Source: Odontesthes bonariensis (Eukaryota > Chordata > Actinopteri > Atheriniformes > Atherinopsidae). Taken from it: a stretch of 64,000 nucleotides of DNA. Positions 45,601 to 55,181 of the stretch are shown one piece after another. A model generated the notes under the pieces. The model was given only the letters and a program-made list of their open reading frames with translations. It was not told the origin of the DNA and searched no databases. Location of the stretch: positions 3,976,839-4,040,838 of the forward strand of contig NC_134515.1 of the NCBI RefSeq assembly GCF_027942865.1. The letters are read 5' to 3'. The position numbers and the translations under genes are program-made. Position 1 is the stretch's first letter. The number at the start of each line of letters is the position of its first letter.

Positions 45601-48600
45601 ATGCCTTTATTGTCATTATACATGGTACAACGAAATTTGAAGCCACCAAAAACAGTGCAAAGAGAGTGCGAATATAAAAATATTAAAAAAATATATATAA
45701 GTAATGTAAAAAAAAAAGGGAAGGGCGTAAGATGCAGTTTTTTTTGTTTGTTTTTTTGTTAAGGTAATAAAATAAATAAAGTATGATGTTAGTGGTAATA
45801 GATAAATAAGGTGTTAGTAGATTCAAGTATATGGATATGTTGCACACAACAGTGTTTGGCCATAATTGTTGAATATTGCACTTGAATAGGGATTTGTTTT
45901 TAACACTGTTCAGAATGTTGACATAAATTAGCTAAAATGGGATTCTCTCAGTGTGATTGTGTGCGAATGTGATCAGGAGGATTGATAATGTTATCAGATC
46001 TTAACTCAGATTAGCCCCCACTGATGCAATCATTACCCTTTAATTAACCTAATTAGCTTCTTACATTGGCATCTGACTAAAGTTCTAAAGGACTGTCAGA
46101 GAATATAAAGCCAGCAGAGCTCTTAGATCCAAGGACTCAGGTCAGCTGGTCCAGTCCAGAGTCCAGACTAAACATGGAGAAGCAGCATTTAGCTGTTATG
46201 CTGCAAACAAGTGGAACAAACTGCCAGTGGAGATTAAACTTTCACCAAATGGAGACATTTTTAAATCCAGGTTAAAGACATTTCTGTTCTCATGTGTCTA
46301 TGCATGAAATCTGCACGATATCTTTGAACTTATCTGGACTGCTGCTTGTTTTTAAATTAATTTAAATGATTTTATTTGTTTCTCTTTATATTCTTTTATG
46401 TATTTTTAATGCTTCTTACACTCCCTGCTGCAATGCTTTTATTTTATGTGAAGCACTTTGAATTGTTTGTACATGAAATGTGCTACAAATAAATTTGATT
46501 TGATTTTGATAAAACTAAGAATAAGTTACTGTAGAAACTAGAAAGAGTGAGAATGCTTATGAGCTGAATGGGGATAGCTGACCGTGCTAAAAAAAGCTGA
46601 AAATAGTTCAATTTTAGCAGTAAAAACTGTTGCTGAGGTATTGGTTGAATTGATTTTGTGATTTTTGTGTATTACCAAACTTAACATTGGAGTTAGTCAG
46701 AGAATTTGAGAGGTTGATCTCAGTTCAAGGCTCATAGCTGAAATTCTGTAAATGTGAGCTCTTTGGTAGTTACATTGGCTGAAAGAGGACAAATTTTCCT
46801 ACATTTTAAGGTATAATTTGTTTCTCTAAGTTAAACTTTATGAAAGTTAGAGGAATTTGTTTGGGGGAAACTTATCAGCACGCACTCAGCTGGCTGCTCA
46901 TTCATAAAAATCAAGAAGGAGCAGAAATGTTCATGTTTTTGAAACTGTCATATTTCAAAATTGGCTTAAGACTTTAAAAAGCTGAAACATTTGGTAATAG
47001 CTGAATGTCTCGTGACCCATTTAAAGTTTGAATGGTGTCTCTAGCTGAAAGCATGCAGAAGCGTTTGGAAAGAGGGAGATGATTTGGAAGAGCTGAAAGC
47101 AGTTTCCATTCATTTGAATGACGGGAAAATTTGAATAAAAGTTGAATATCTTAAAAAGTTAAAAACACCAAAAATGATAGCAGGAATCTGCTGAAAGAGC
47201 TGAACGTTTTGTAGAAATAGCTGAAAGTATGCAGGAGTAGTTAGGTGCTGAAAACTGGCGGAATAATAATAATAAAGAGAGACGGGAACTTAATAACAAA
47301 TAAAGTTTATTTGTAGCACATTTCATGTACATAACAATTCAAAGTGCTTCACATAAAATAAAAGCATTGCAGCAGGGAGTGTAAGAAGCATTAAAAATAC
47401 ATAAAAGAATATAAAGAGAAACAAATAAAATAATTTAAATGATAAAAAACAAGCAACAGTCCAGATAAGTTCAAAGATATCGTGCAGATTTCATGCATAG
47501 ACACATGAGAACAGAAATGTTTTTAACCTGGATTTAAAAATGTCTCCATTTGGTGAAAGTTTAATCTCCACTGGCAGTTTGTTCCACTTGTTTGCTGAAC
47601 AGCTAAATGCTGCTTCTCCATGTTTAGTTCACAATCATTCTCAAAAGCTCTGAGGATGCGACACTTTGGCTCATGAGTTCCTCAGCTTAAATAACTCGCT
47701 GTGAGCATCTGATAGAGTTCAGTTTTTAACCGATACGTTGGAGGCAGAGGTGTTGTTTTATTCAGCTAAAGGTGTCTGTCAGCTGTGAATCTGCTGCATT
47801 ATGAAGCTGTAAACGGCTCGGTTCTGATCGGTTCTGATGGTGGTCCGGCCCCTCTCACAGAGCTGAAGCAGATGAAGTGGCTGAGCCTGCTGGGTCTGTT
47901 CATGGTGCTGTGCGGCGAGGCTCTGCGGAAGGCGGCCATGTTGACCGCCGGCTCCAACTTTAACCACATCGTCCAGAACGAGAAGGCCCAGAGCCACGTG
48001 CTGGTCACCACCGGGGTGTACGCCTTCTTCAGACACCCGTCCTACGTGGGCTGGTTCTACTGGAGCATCGGAACTCAGGTGAGCAAACTGCCCGCTCTGC
48101 ACATTCATTCATTCATTCATTCATTCATTCTTCAGCAGAAATCTGACTTTAAATTCACTTTGCTGTCAGTCTAATTCAGGTTTATAGGCTTTGCTGTCAT
48201 GGTTTCCTCAGATTAGTGTCAGTTATTCTGGGTTTCCAGAACGTTTGTTCTGAAGTGTCTGAAGCAGCTGCCTCTGTGGCCATCATGTCTTTTTTTTTTT
48301 TTTTTTTTTTTTAGGGCTGGGCAACGATTAAAATGTTTAATCTAATTAATCACATGATTTCCCTGATTAATCACGATTAATCATCATTTGTACGCAGAAT
48401 CCAAAAATGAATCCAAAAGTAGCGTATAGCTTTTAGCATTTAGCTTTATTTTAAATGTGCTGCCATATGAATGAAAGTGCCATAACATTTGTTGTGCAAA
48501 CACACTTTTAACATCAGCATCTTTCTGTAGTTTTTATGTAGAAGCCTCGCTCCACTGTCTGTTTCCTTGAATGACTTGCTGCTATCAGTTGTGTGTTTTG

Positions 48601-49461
48601 CCTTTAAGTGATATTTTAGACTGGAACTACTACGCTGAGAAGACAATTCAACTTGGCAGAGTTTACAGATGACTTTGGTTCTGTCGACTCCGCCGTCTGG
48701 AAGAACTTTAAAATGAAAATGGCAGAGTAAAAGTTCCGTACCCTTCTCCATGTTTGGTGGATCCGCCGATTACTTTCTTTTCCTGTTCCACAGCAGACAG
48801 CAGCAGACTTTTACAAAATAAAAGCCTGTGAGCAACAGACTTTTACAAAAATAAAAGCCTGTGAGCAACAGACTTTTACAAAAATAAAAGCCTGTGAGCA
48901 ACAGACTTTTACAAAATAAAATAAATAATAAAACAGGTGGTCCGTGGCGTAGTGGGTTGAGCAGGCGCCCCATGTACAGAGGCTATAGTCCTCGCTGCAG
49001 CTGGCCTGTGCTGCGTGTTGTTCCCCCTCTCTCTGCCCCCTGCTTCCTGTCGCTCTGAACTTTCCTATCCATTAAAGGCACATAAGCCCCCAAAAAAATC
49101 AATTAAAAAACAAAAAAAAACTGCATTAATGCAAGATAAAATATTTATCGGCGTTAAATAATTAACAAGTTAACTCGTTCAGGCCTAGTTTTTTTAGATG
49201 AAATATTGGTGCTTAAACTGTAAAATCAGTTGTGCTTTGTGCTGTTGGTTTGTTTGCTGATGACGCTGTTTGCCCCTGCAGGTCCTGCTGTGTAACCCCG
49301 TCTGCATACTGGGCTACACGATAGCCAGCTGGCGCTTCTTCCGGGAGCGGATAGAGGAGGAGGAGCTCTCCCTCATCCACTTCTTCGCCGAGGACTACGT
49401 GGCGTACAAGAAGAGGGTTCTCACCGGGCTGCCCTTCATCTCCGGCATCCGTGTCAACTAG
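42654..49461 (+). CDS. icmt: Protein-S-isoprenylcysteine O-methyltransferase
   Basis: Five exons (42654-42872, 43452-43540, 45308-45477, 47861-48078, 49282-49461) join in frame to 291 residues; human ICMT is 284. The enzyme sits in the ER membrane and uses S-adenosylmethionine to methylate the prenylated C-terminal cysteine of CaaX proteins such as Ras and lamins. Hydrophobic spans are visible in exons 1, 2, 3 and 4 (for example FILGLSVLLIPLI). The family's catalytic C-terminal half is intact: GSNFNHIVQNEK, TTGVYAFFRHPSYVGWFYWS (cofactor-binding RHPSYVGWFYW) and EEEELSLIHFF then YKKRVLTGLPFI. Splice sites are GT-AG; the donor after exon 3 (gtcggt) is weak. Introns 2-4 carry Tc1, L2 and hAT insertions. 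ATG context is ATCATGGCA. Identification is firm. Confidence 0.96.
43650..45133 (+). mobile_element. Tc1/mariner element, internally deleted
   Basis: In icmt intron 2. The frame 44542-44880 carries the Tc1 DNA-binding part (FEETGQVEDRRRSVRPKEL) and the linker GLHGRVAVRKPFLRKGNREK, ending in a stop near the start of the catalytic region. Downstream at 44831-45133 another frame gives the last catalytic segment (SPELNITEAVWDHVGRERNK). The middle, with the first two catalytic aspartates, is deleted. It is a dead copy. Confidence 0.8.
45585..45790. repeat. LINE-tail-like fragment
   Basis: AGAATCAGAATGCCTTTATT then GTCATTATACATGGTACAAC and GAAATTTG is a very common reversed 3' end of fish retroposons. 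It lies in icmt intron 3. Confidence 0.5.
46085..46512 (+). mobile_element. L2-type LINE 3' end
   Basis: Nearly the same sequence as 37512-37963, including AAACAAGTGGAACAAACTGC and the AAATTTGATTTGATTTTGAT tail. It lies in icmt intron 3. Confidence 0.8.
46520..47285. mobile_element. Unclassified interspersed repeat rich in AGCTGAAA
   Basis: The words GCTGAAA and AGCTGAA recur many times. It ends with CTGAAAACTGGCGGAATAAT then AATAATAAAGAGA, an end I associate with a common fish repeat, but I cannot name its class. It has no open frame. Confidence 0.4.
47292..47635 (-). mobile_element. L2-type LINE 3' end (inverted)
   Basis: Reverse complement of the 46085-46512 copy (GCAGATTTCATGCATAGACA, then CCACTGGCAGTTTGTTCCAC). 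The two copies face each other across 780 bp in icmt intron 3 and could pair. The leftmost part shows the tail AATAAAGTTTATTTGTAGCA. Confidence 0.75.
48312..49187 (-). mobile_element. hAT-type element in icmt intron 4
   Basis: Sister of the element at 9608-10399: starts TAGGGCTGGGC and ends AGGCCTA (decayed). The minus-strand frame 48446-48751 encodes the same BED-type finger (VICKLCQVELSSQ). About four copies of the 32-bp repeat are at 48800-48915. A tRNA-type SINE inserted at 48936. It sits in a T-rich target, so the duplication cannot be judged. Confidence 0.82.
48936..49100 (+). mobile_element. tRNA-derived SINE nested in the hAT element
   Basis: The head GGCGTAGTGGGTTGAGCAGG includes an A-box-like TGGCGTAGTGG. 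The body has the CCCCATGTACAGAGGCTATA and CCCCCTCTCTCTGCCCCCTG blocks I know from percomorph SINEs, followed by an A-rich end. The expected B box (GGTTCGAATCC) is missing, apparently lost in a deletion at about 49002, so this copy is probably not transcribed by Pol III. Confidence 0.7.
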
Positions 49462-50465
49462 TCCCCCCCCCTCCCCCGAGGCCGGATGCTGGACATAACG
49501 GACTTAAAGCACAGAAGCGGGTCGGGCCTGGTGGGTGTGTGTCGCCGCGGCAGCCGAACCTCTGGAGGTGAAACTCTGCCGCCGGCTGAGAGCCGGCAGC
49601 TCAGCCGGGGGGGCGACGGGCAGCTGGGCTGCTGTTTTTCTACCAACCTCCAAGAATCCAGTTAACGAACAGAACACCTCTGCTGTACATGTATCCCTCC
49701 ACCTGCTCCCCCCGTCTCACCCGTTTGTGTCTGCATGCTCTGCCCACGCTTCCTGTTTCCACCGGTCGCCTGTTTTTGTTTGTTAGGGAGCGCCGCTGCA
49801 CCGGACCCTTTGGCTCTGCCCCCCTTTGGCTCCGCCCCCCTTTGGCTCCGCCCATCGGTGAGGTTTGGATGTGTCCGTAATGTCTGAACTCCCCGGAGAT
49901 CTGAGGATGGGCCGTTTCCTTAAAGCTCCAGTGTGTGACGGGCGGCTTTGACCTGTTAGCAGAAGCAGAATACTCGAGTTGGACTGTTTTTATTAGCTAA
50001 GAATCGCATGAATTTAATAGTTTTTGGTACCTAAAGACGAACAATCACCATTCAGAGATGTCCGCAGTGTTGCTTTAACAGCTCAGAAATGGTCAGACCA
50101 AACGGACGGGTGGTTTGAAGTCGCTCCGTCTCACACACTGGAGCTTTGAAGCAGCTGATCCTGGGATGCAGCATGAGCTGCGTTACCCTGAGATCGGGTT
50201 CGATCGGATCGGATCGACGGGGAGTGCAGACTGTTGAACTGATCCAAACCCACCGTGTCACATGACCCTGTTCCAGGGTTCTTACACCAGGCGGTTGGCT
50301 TTAAAGGAACCCCGACTAATTAGACTTAAAGGCCTTAAAGTGTTCAAATGACCTTCTGCTACTAAAACCTGTCGTTAGAAACTCTGAACTATGACAATTA
50401 TTCCTTAATACTCAACTTTTACCACATTTCAGACCGCAGTCCGCTGGTGTTACTCTGTGTGGAAG
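49462..50465 (+). other. icmt 3' flank, probable 3' UTR
   Basis: GC-rich sequence with no frame. A short tandem of about 17 bp (CCTTTGGCTCTGCCCC) occurs three times at 49807-49853. The end of the transcript is not clear. Confidence 0.4.
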
Positions 50466-50572
50466 ATTTAAGACGTCTCGGCTCAAGGCTACAGTCCCGC
50501 ATCGGGCGGCCCTGTGCTGCATGTCGTTCCCACTCTCTCTGCCCCCTGCTTCCTGTCTGTCTTAACTGTCCT
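50466..50572 (+). mobile_element. Partial tRNA-type SINE
   Basis: Carries the GGCCCTGTGCTGCATGTCGT and CTCTCTGCCCCCTGCTTCCT blocks of the SINE at 48936, without its head. It directly abuts a family 1 MITE. Confidence 0.55.
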
Positions 50573-50576
50573 TTAA

Positions 50577-50950
50577 AGGGATAGTTCGCCTCTTTTGACA
50601 TGAAGCTGTGTGACATCCCATATCAGCAACATCATTTCTGAACATCTTCTTACCCCCTGCTGCGTCCTGTGAGCAGAGTTCCAGCCTCGTTTTGGCGTTG
50701 ATGAAGGTAGTCCGGCTAGTTGGCTGGGGTTTAAAAAATAAAGCGTCTTGCTTCTCAGAACAATATGCGTTCAACAGAGTAATACATTTGCATCACAAAA
50801 TCGTTGTCCAGGAAAAAGTCAGACCTCACAATCTCTTGGCCCTATTTTCTCTCCCTTCGTATCACTGCCTGCTGTGCAGAGCGAGCAGCAAACACCGTAA
50901 CAGGCGCGGCAGGCGGCAGCAGGCAGTGATACGAAGGGCGAGAAAATAGA
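50577..50950 (+). mobile_element. TTAA MITE (family 1), left arm and centre only
   Basis: TTAA at 50573-50576. The arm and central hairpin are present, then the copy stops after GAGAAAATAG at 50950, the same point at which the copy at 33688-34700 stops. Confidence 0.8.
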
Positions 50951-52446
50951 AAACCCTTAAACTTGCCCGCCGTGGCGTCCGGACACAGGACCCATAATGC
51001 AACAGGAACAGCAGTGGCAGACTGCAGCTGAACTTATTTTCTCTGATACGATAAAAACCAAGAATCTGGAGTCTTTTAGATATTAGCATCTATTTATATC
51101 CGAGGCCTGTGTTGGTCTACGGGTCGTTTTAGTCTGGGTTCCATTTAAGCTTCTGACCTCATCATTCTGAACATTTTCATTGGTTGGAACTCCTCCAGCT
51201 GAGTGGACTAAAGCTGCTGGAAGCAGAGATATATTCCTCAGAGCATCCAGGCAGTTGTATGTGGACCAAAAGGTGATCCTGCATTTCTTATTTTAAAGAA
51301 AAAAATCGTTATTTATTAAAGAATTAAAAGTGTAAACAGAAAGATTTCCTCGGACACATTCCTTAAGTTATTAAGAGGAGTTTAGATCACGTTCCGTAGT
51401 TTTTAACTTTATAAAACTAACAGCAGCATCACCTTCTGTAGTTTGTAGTGAATATAAAACTCTGCAGTTAGTGAAATAAGAAGTCGTGCTCAGGACTGAC
51501 CGACCTCAGCTCGGTGTGACACTGACATCACTTCCTGTGCCGCAGCCCCCCCTGAGCAGCAGGGCGTCCCGTCAGAGCCCGTCCAGAAACCCACCAAAGG
51601 ACAGAAGCTCTCTGAGGCTCCATCAGAGGCTTCGTGGGAAGACTTTTCCATGTTTGTGTTAACAGTAAAAACTTCCCAGGATTTTCCCTCCTGGGATCAG
51701 TTCTGAATGCGTCTCATGTTCCGCTGGATTAAACTCTGTAGTTCCTTCTGTAGCATCATGGCTGCACTCTGCAGTCATTACAGAGCCGCCGACACGCAGA
51801 AACAGCTCCTACTCTTTAAAGCTAGCACTCTGACATGTGAGGGAGGGGTCACATCTGGAATTACAACATCTGGAGCACAGCTGGTTTCCAGTTGGTTTCC
51901 AGCTGGTTTCCACCTGGTTTCCAGGTGATTTCCAGGTGATTTCCAGGTGTTTTCCAGGTGTTTTCCAGGTGTTTCTGCCTCTTTTTGCAGCATCAGACCA
52001 AAGACTTGATATAAAAGATGGATGTGGTTGTTGGTTTGAAGGCCGCCGGTTTGGAGGCGACCTGCAGAGGATGAAAGACGGCTTAATAACGCTGCAGCTC
52101 TGCTGATAAAGTCCCATTTTAAGTCTTCATATAACTCACACGGAGGAGTTCAGAACCCTGAACGGTTTTAGTGCTCTGTCGACTTCTGCTCTGAAGTCGG
52201 ACATTTTAACTTGAGGGTTCATGGCGGGGATCCCAGCATCTGGTCCTCGAGGGTCCTGCAGGTTTCCTGCTTCAGCACCTGATCCACATCAGTCCGTCAT
52301 TAGCAGGAAAATGCAGAACTTAATCATCCATAAACCAACCAACCAATAACTTTTCTTCAGGAATTGCTTTAATCTCTGAGAATATTTCAGATATTTTTTA
52401 TCGTATCCGGGAAGCCGGCGTCAGTCTTGTTGTTCGCAGAAACAGC
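50951..52446. other. icmt downstream region without a recognised gene
   Basis: No exon with splice sites was found. A frame at 51707-51928 has no recognisable domain. It contains a small 11-bp minisatellite (51880-51975). Confidence 0.35.
51880..51975. repeat. 11-bp minisatellite (GGTTTCCAGCT type)
   Basis: About eight diverged 11-bp units: GGTTTCCAGTT, GGTTTCCAGCT, GGTTTCCACCT, GGTTTCCAGGT, GATTTCCAGGT (twice) and GTTTTCCAGGT (twice). The order shows stepwise spread of variants from left to right. Confidence 0.85.
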
Positions 52447-52755
52447 CAAAGAGTTACATTATGTTACATTACATCACATTACGGTCATTCTGCAGACGCT
52501 TTTATCCAAAGCGACTTACAATCAGTGTGTTCCACATCGGTAAAAAGAACTTCAGGTCACAAGAAATCATAAGTGCATTTCCTTCCAAAACCAAACAGCT
52601 GAGAGCAGAACTAGTGCCAGAGTAAGTGCGGTAAGTTAGGTACCGAGACAAATTTGGGGGGAAAAAGACAATTTAAGAAACAGATAAGTGCGTAAGGAGC
52701 TGGGAGGAAACGGCTGATGTCCTCAGAGGGCGGATCAGGGAAGTGTTTCCTGCAG
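52447..52755 (-). mobile_element. LINE 3' tail
   Basis: A short ATTACATTA tail, then GGTCATTCTGCAGACGCTTT and TATCCAAAGCGACTTACAAT and the rest of the LINE end seen at 19779-20416. It is truncated on its 5' side. Confidence 0.75.
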
Positions 52756-53152
52756 AAGTTATTTTAATATCTGCAGTTCAGATGAGACTCAAAGTTATTT
52801 CTGTTCCCTTTTCTTCTTCACATTTTCCCAAGTGGGGAATCAAAAGCGGCTAAAAAGTTTGTTTCATCCATCTTTTATGTGCAGTCTGCGGGTCTGTGGA
52901 ACAAACATGGCAGAAGGACGGGGGCCACAGTCCCCTCAGAGGAAAACTAAGTAATCGGTGCTCTTAATGTTTTCCTGTTGAACTCGTGGTCTGAGGCCGG
53001 TTCCATCTGGAGGGACATCACAGGAGCTCTGAGTCAAAGGTTACCCACCAGACTGCACGGGGAAGCTTTATCTTTACCTCCACATATTACCTGCCACCCG
53101 GTGAGCTCCAGTTTTAGCATGAAAACTGTCGCCTGTGCGTGGTTTAAACACT

Positions 53153-53286
53153 CAGGACACGCCTGGGACACGCCTGGGACACGCCTGGGACACGCCTGGG
53201 ACACGCCTGGGACACGCCTGGGACACGCCTGGGACACGCCTGGGACACGCCTGGGACACGCCTGGGACACGCCTGGGACACGCCAG
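53153..53286. repeat. 11-bp minisatellite (GGACACGCCTG)
   Basis: About twelve almost perfect copies of GGACACGCCTG. All forward and some reverse frames stay open through it, giving 60-147 codon frames that are not genes. Confidence 0.92.
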
Positions 53287-54251
53287 GACTTTGGGGCTGA
53301 ATCTGATGGATGGCACAATCTGCTGAAGAGGGCGACTTTGAACCGATACATGTAGCATATATCTGCACTGTGAGGGACACATTTTAACTCTGCTGCATAC
53401 AGAAGCGTTTGTTTCACTCTGACTGCAAACTGCTGATTTTCTGCATTTCTCCACAGGGCAGAGCGTCTCTGCAGCACGGGTGTGAAATAAAAACTGGCTG
53501 TTACCCAAGAATCTTTGTTTTCTTTCCTCTCAGCCTGCAGAAATGTTTTTGTCTTTGTGTGGTGCTTCAGTAACGGTGAGACGGAGATCTGTTTTTATGG
53601 TAAAGTTGCATAAAGTTTCTCTCTGGGAAATGCACCAAAGTTTGCTTTGCTGTTAACGGCAAATTCTTTTACACTTCAACTTTATTTATAATAAAGCACC
53701 TTTCCTACGGGCATGGAGGCTGTAAAATGACAGCAGCAATAAAATATATACAAATAAAGATTGAAATCGGTCCCAAAGTTGGCTTATTTTCTCTATTTAA
53801 GTTCCACAAATGAACTGAAAGGAGGTGTGGAAATGTAAAGCCATGAATGGACATGTAGAAACATGCTGAGTGAACTCAGAACCTGTGGATACCAACTGGC
53901 TTTTATAACCTGAATCTTTCCCACTCAGGAAAGAAACAAAGCCGAGAAGAAGGGCCAAACATGTCAGACATTTAACTGAGTCCTCTTTTGTTTTTTTAAA
54001 CATATCTTTTTCAAATTGTACAGGAAAAGCTTTGAACAGAAGCATGAAAGCGCCGTATAATACACAGAACGAGGTGAACGAGCAAACAACCAACCACATA
54101 ACGGCAAAAACCCACACAGGGAAAGAAAAGAAAAACAGGAAAACCTGAAGAAATCTATTCAAAACAGATTAATATTAAGTACAGACCAGGACCAAAACAA
54201 AAAGAAACCATACAACGACATAAAGAGCTCAACTTTGTTCTTCAGTTAAAG
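53287..54251. other. Intergenic, no gene recognised
   Basis: AATAAA at 53486-53491 could end a long icmt transcript, but this is only a position argument. The 121-codon reverse frame at 53797-54162 is hydrophobic and low in complexity, and I see no gene support. Confidence 0.35.
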
Positions 54252-54857
54252 CAGGGATGGGCAACTTCCATGATAAAGAGGGCCAACACTTTTTCAGCAC
54301 TCTCATTAGAGGGCCACATGACCACGCACTTCGAATAATTGGATATGAAAGACGCTACAAATGATTCTCAATAAGAACACATTTTATATGAATTTATATC
54401 TGTTTTCCATTTGGTTTTCCTTTGAATTCGCTGAAGAGGTACTCTTCTTCCAATTTTGACTGAAAAATGCGATTTTCTCGGTCAAGTTTTCTCTTTTTGT
54501 CACTGCTAGTGGCCATGGCTCTTGACTTTCCTATTCGCTGTTGTGTAAAGCGGCCCGGGCAACAGTATAATTACAAGTTTGTTTGGTTTTTTTGTTGTTT
54601 TTTTAAAAATTATTAACCCCATAACGCCTGAATTTATATAGCTGTATATAAAAAAATGTTTTGTGTGTGTTTTAACCTTTAAGTAGATGGTAAATAATGC
54701 TGAGATTATTAATTTCACTTTTGCACAAAAAATAAATAGAAATTTTGGTATGTTGCTTATTTACAACAACAGGCACAATGGTCAATAATAAGATAACAAC
54801 AACACAGTAATATAACAGTGAAAAAACAATGTTTTTTTATTCAGTTGCCCATCCCTG
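54252..54857 (-). mobile_element. hAT (Charlie-like) element, copy 2
   Basis: Same family as 32704-33280, in reverse. Ends CAGGGATGGGCAACTTCC and GTTGCCCATCCCTG. A perfect 8-bp duplication AGTTAAAG lies at 54244-54251 and 54858-54865. The short transposase start is on the minus strand near 54518. Confidence 0.9.
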
Positions 54858-55181
54858 AGTTAAAGGGATAAACAGATAACTGAATCCTGTTTAAAAAAAA
54901 AAAGGACGCGCTGCTTTGATGGTCCCTACAGTTCTACACGGTGGTGGCAGCACCATCCTGTGGGCATGTTTTCCTCTGACGGAGCTGGAGATGGATGCAG
55001 AAAAACAGAAAAAGTAAAACTCTCTCTCAGTCAGAGTTTGGGCATGAAAGCAGTCCTCATCCTGCAAAGACCTCTGGGCCGGTAGGTGGCGACATGCTGC
55101 CTGCAGCCTGTTAGTTTTGGGGCTTTTTCCGGTTGGACTCGCGGACCAAAACAATCAAAGCAAGCAGCGGCAGACGGTAAC

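Noticed and set aside
48936-49100. Possible tRNA gene
   Set aside because: Only the A-box-like head is present; the B box and a cloverleaf are missing and the body matches a SINE.
52978-53508. Several frames of 63-147 codons on both strands
   Set aside because: They run through the GGACACGCCTG array and differ only in phase; no family resemblance.
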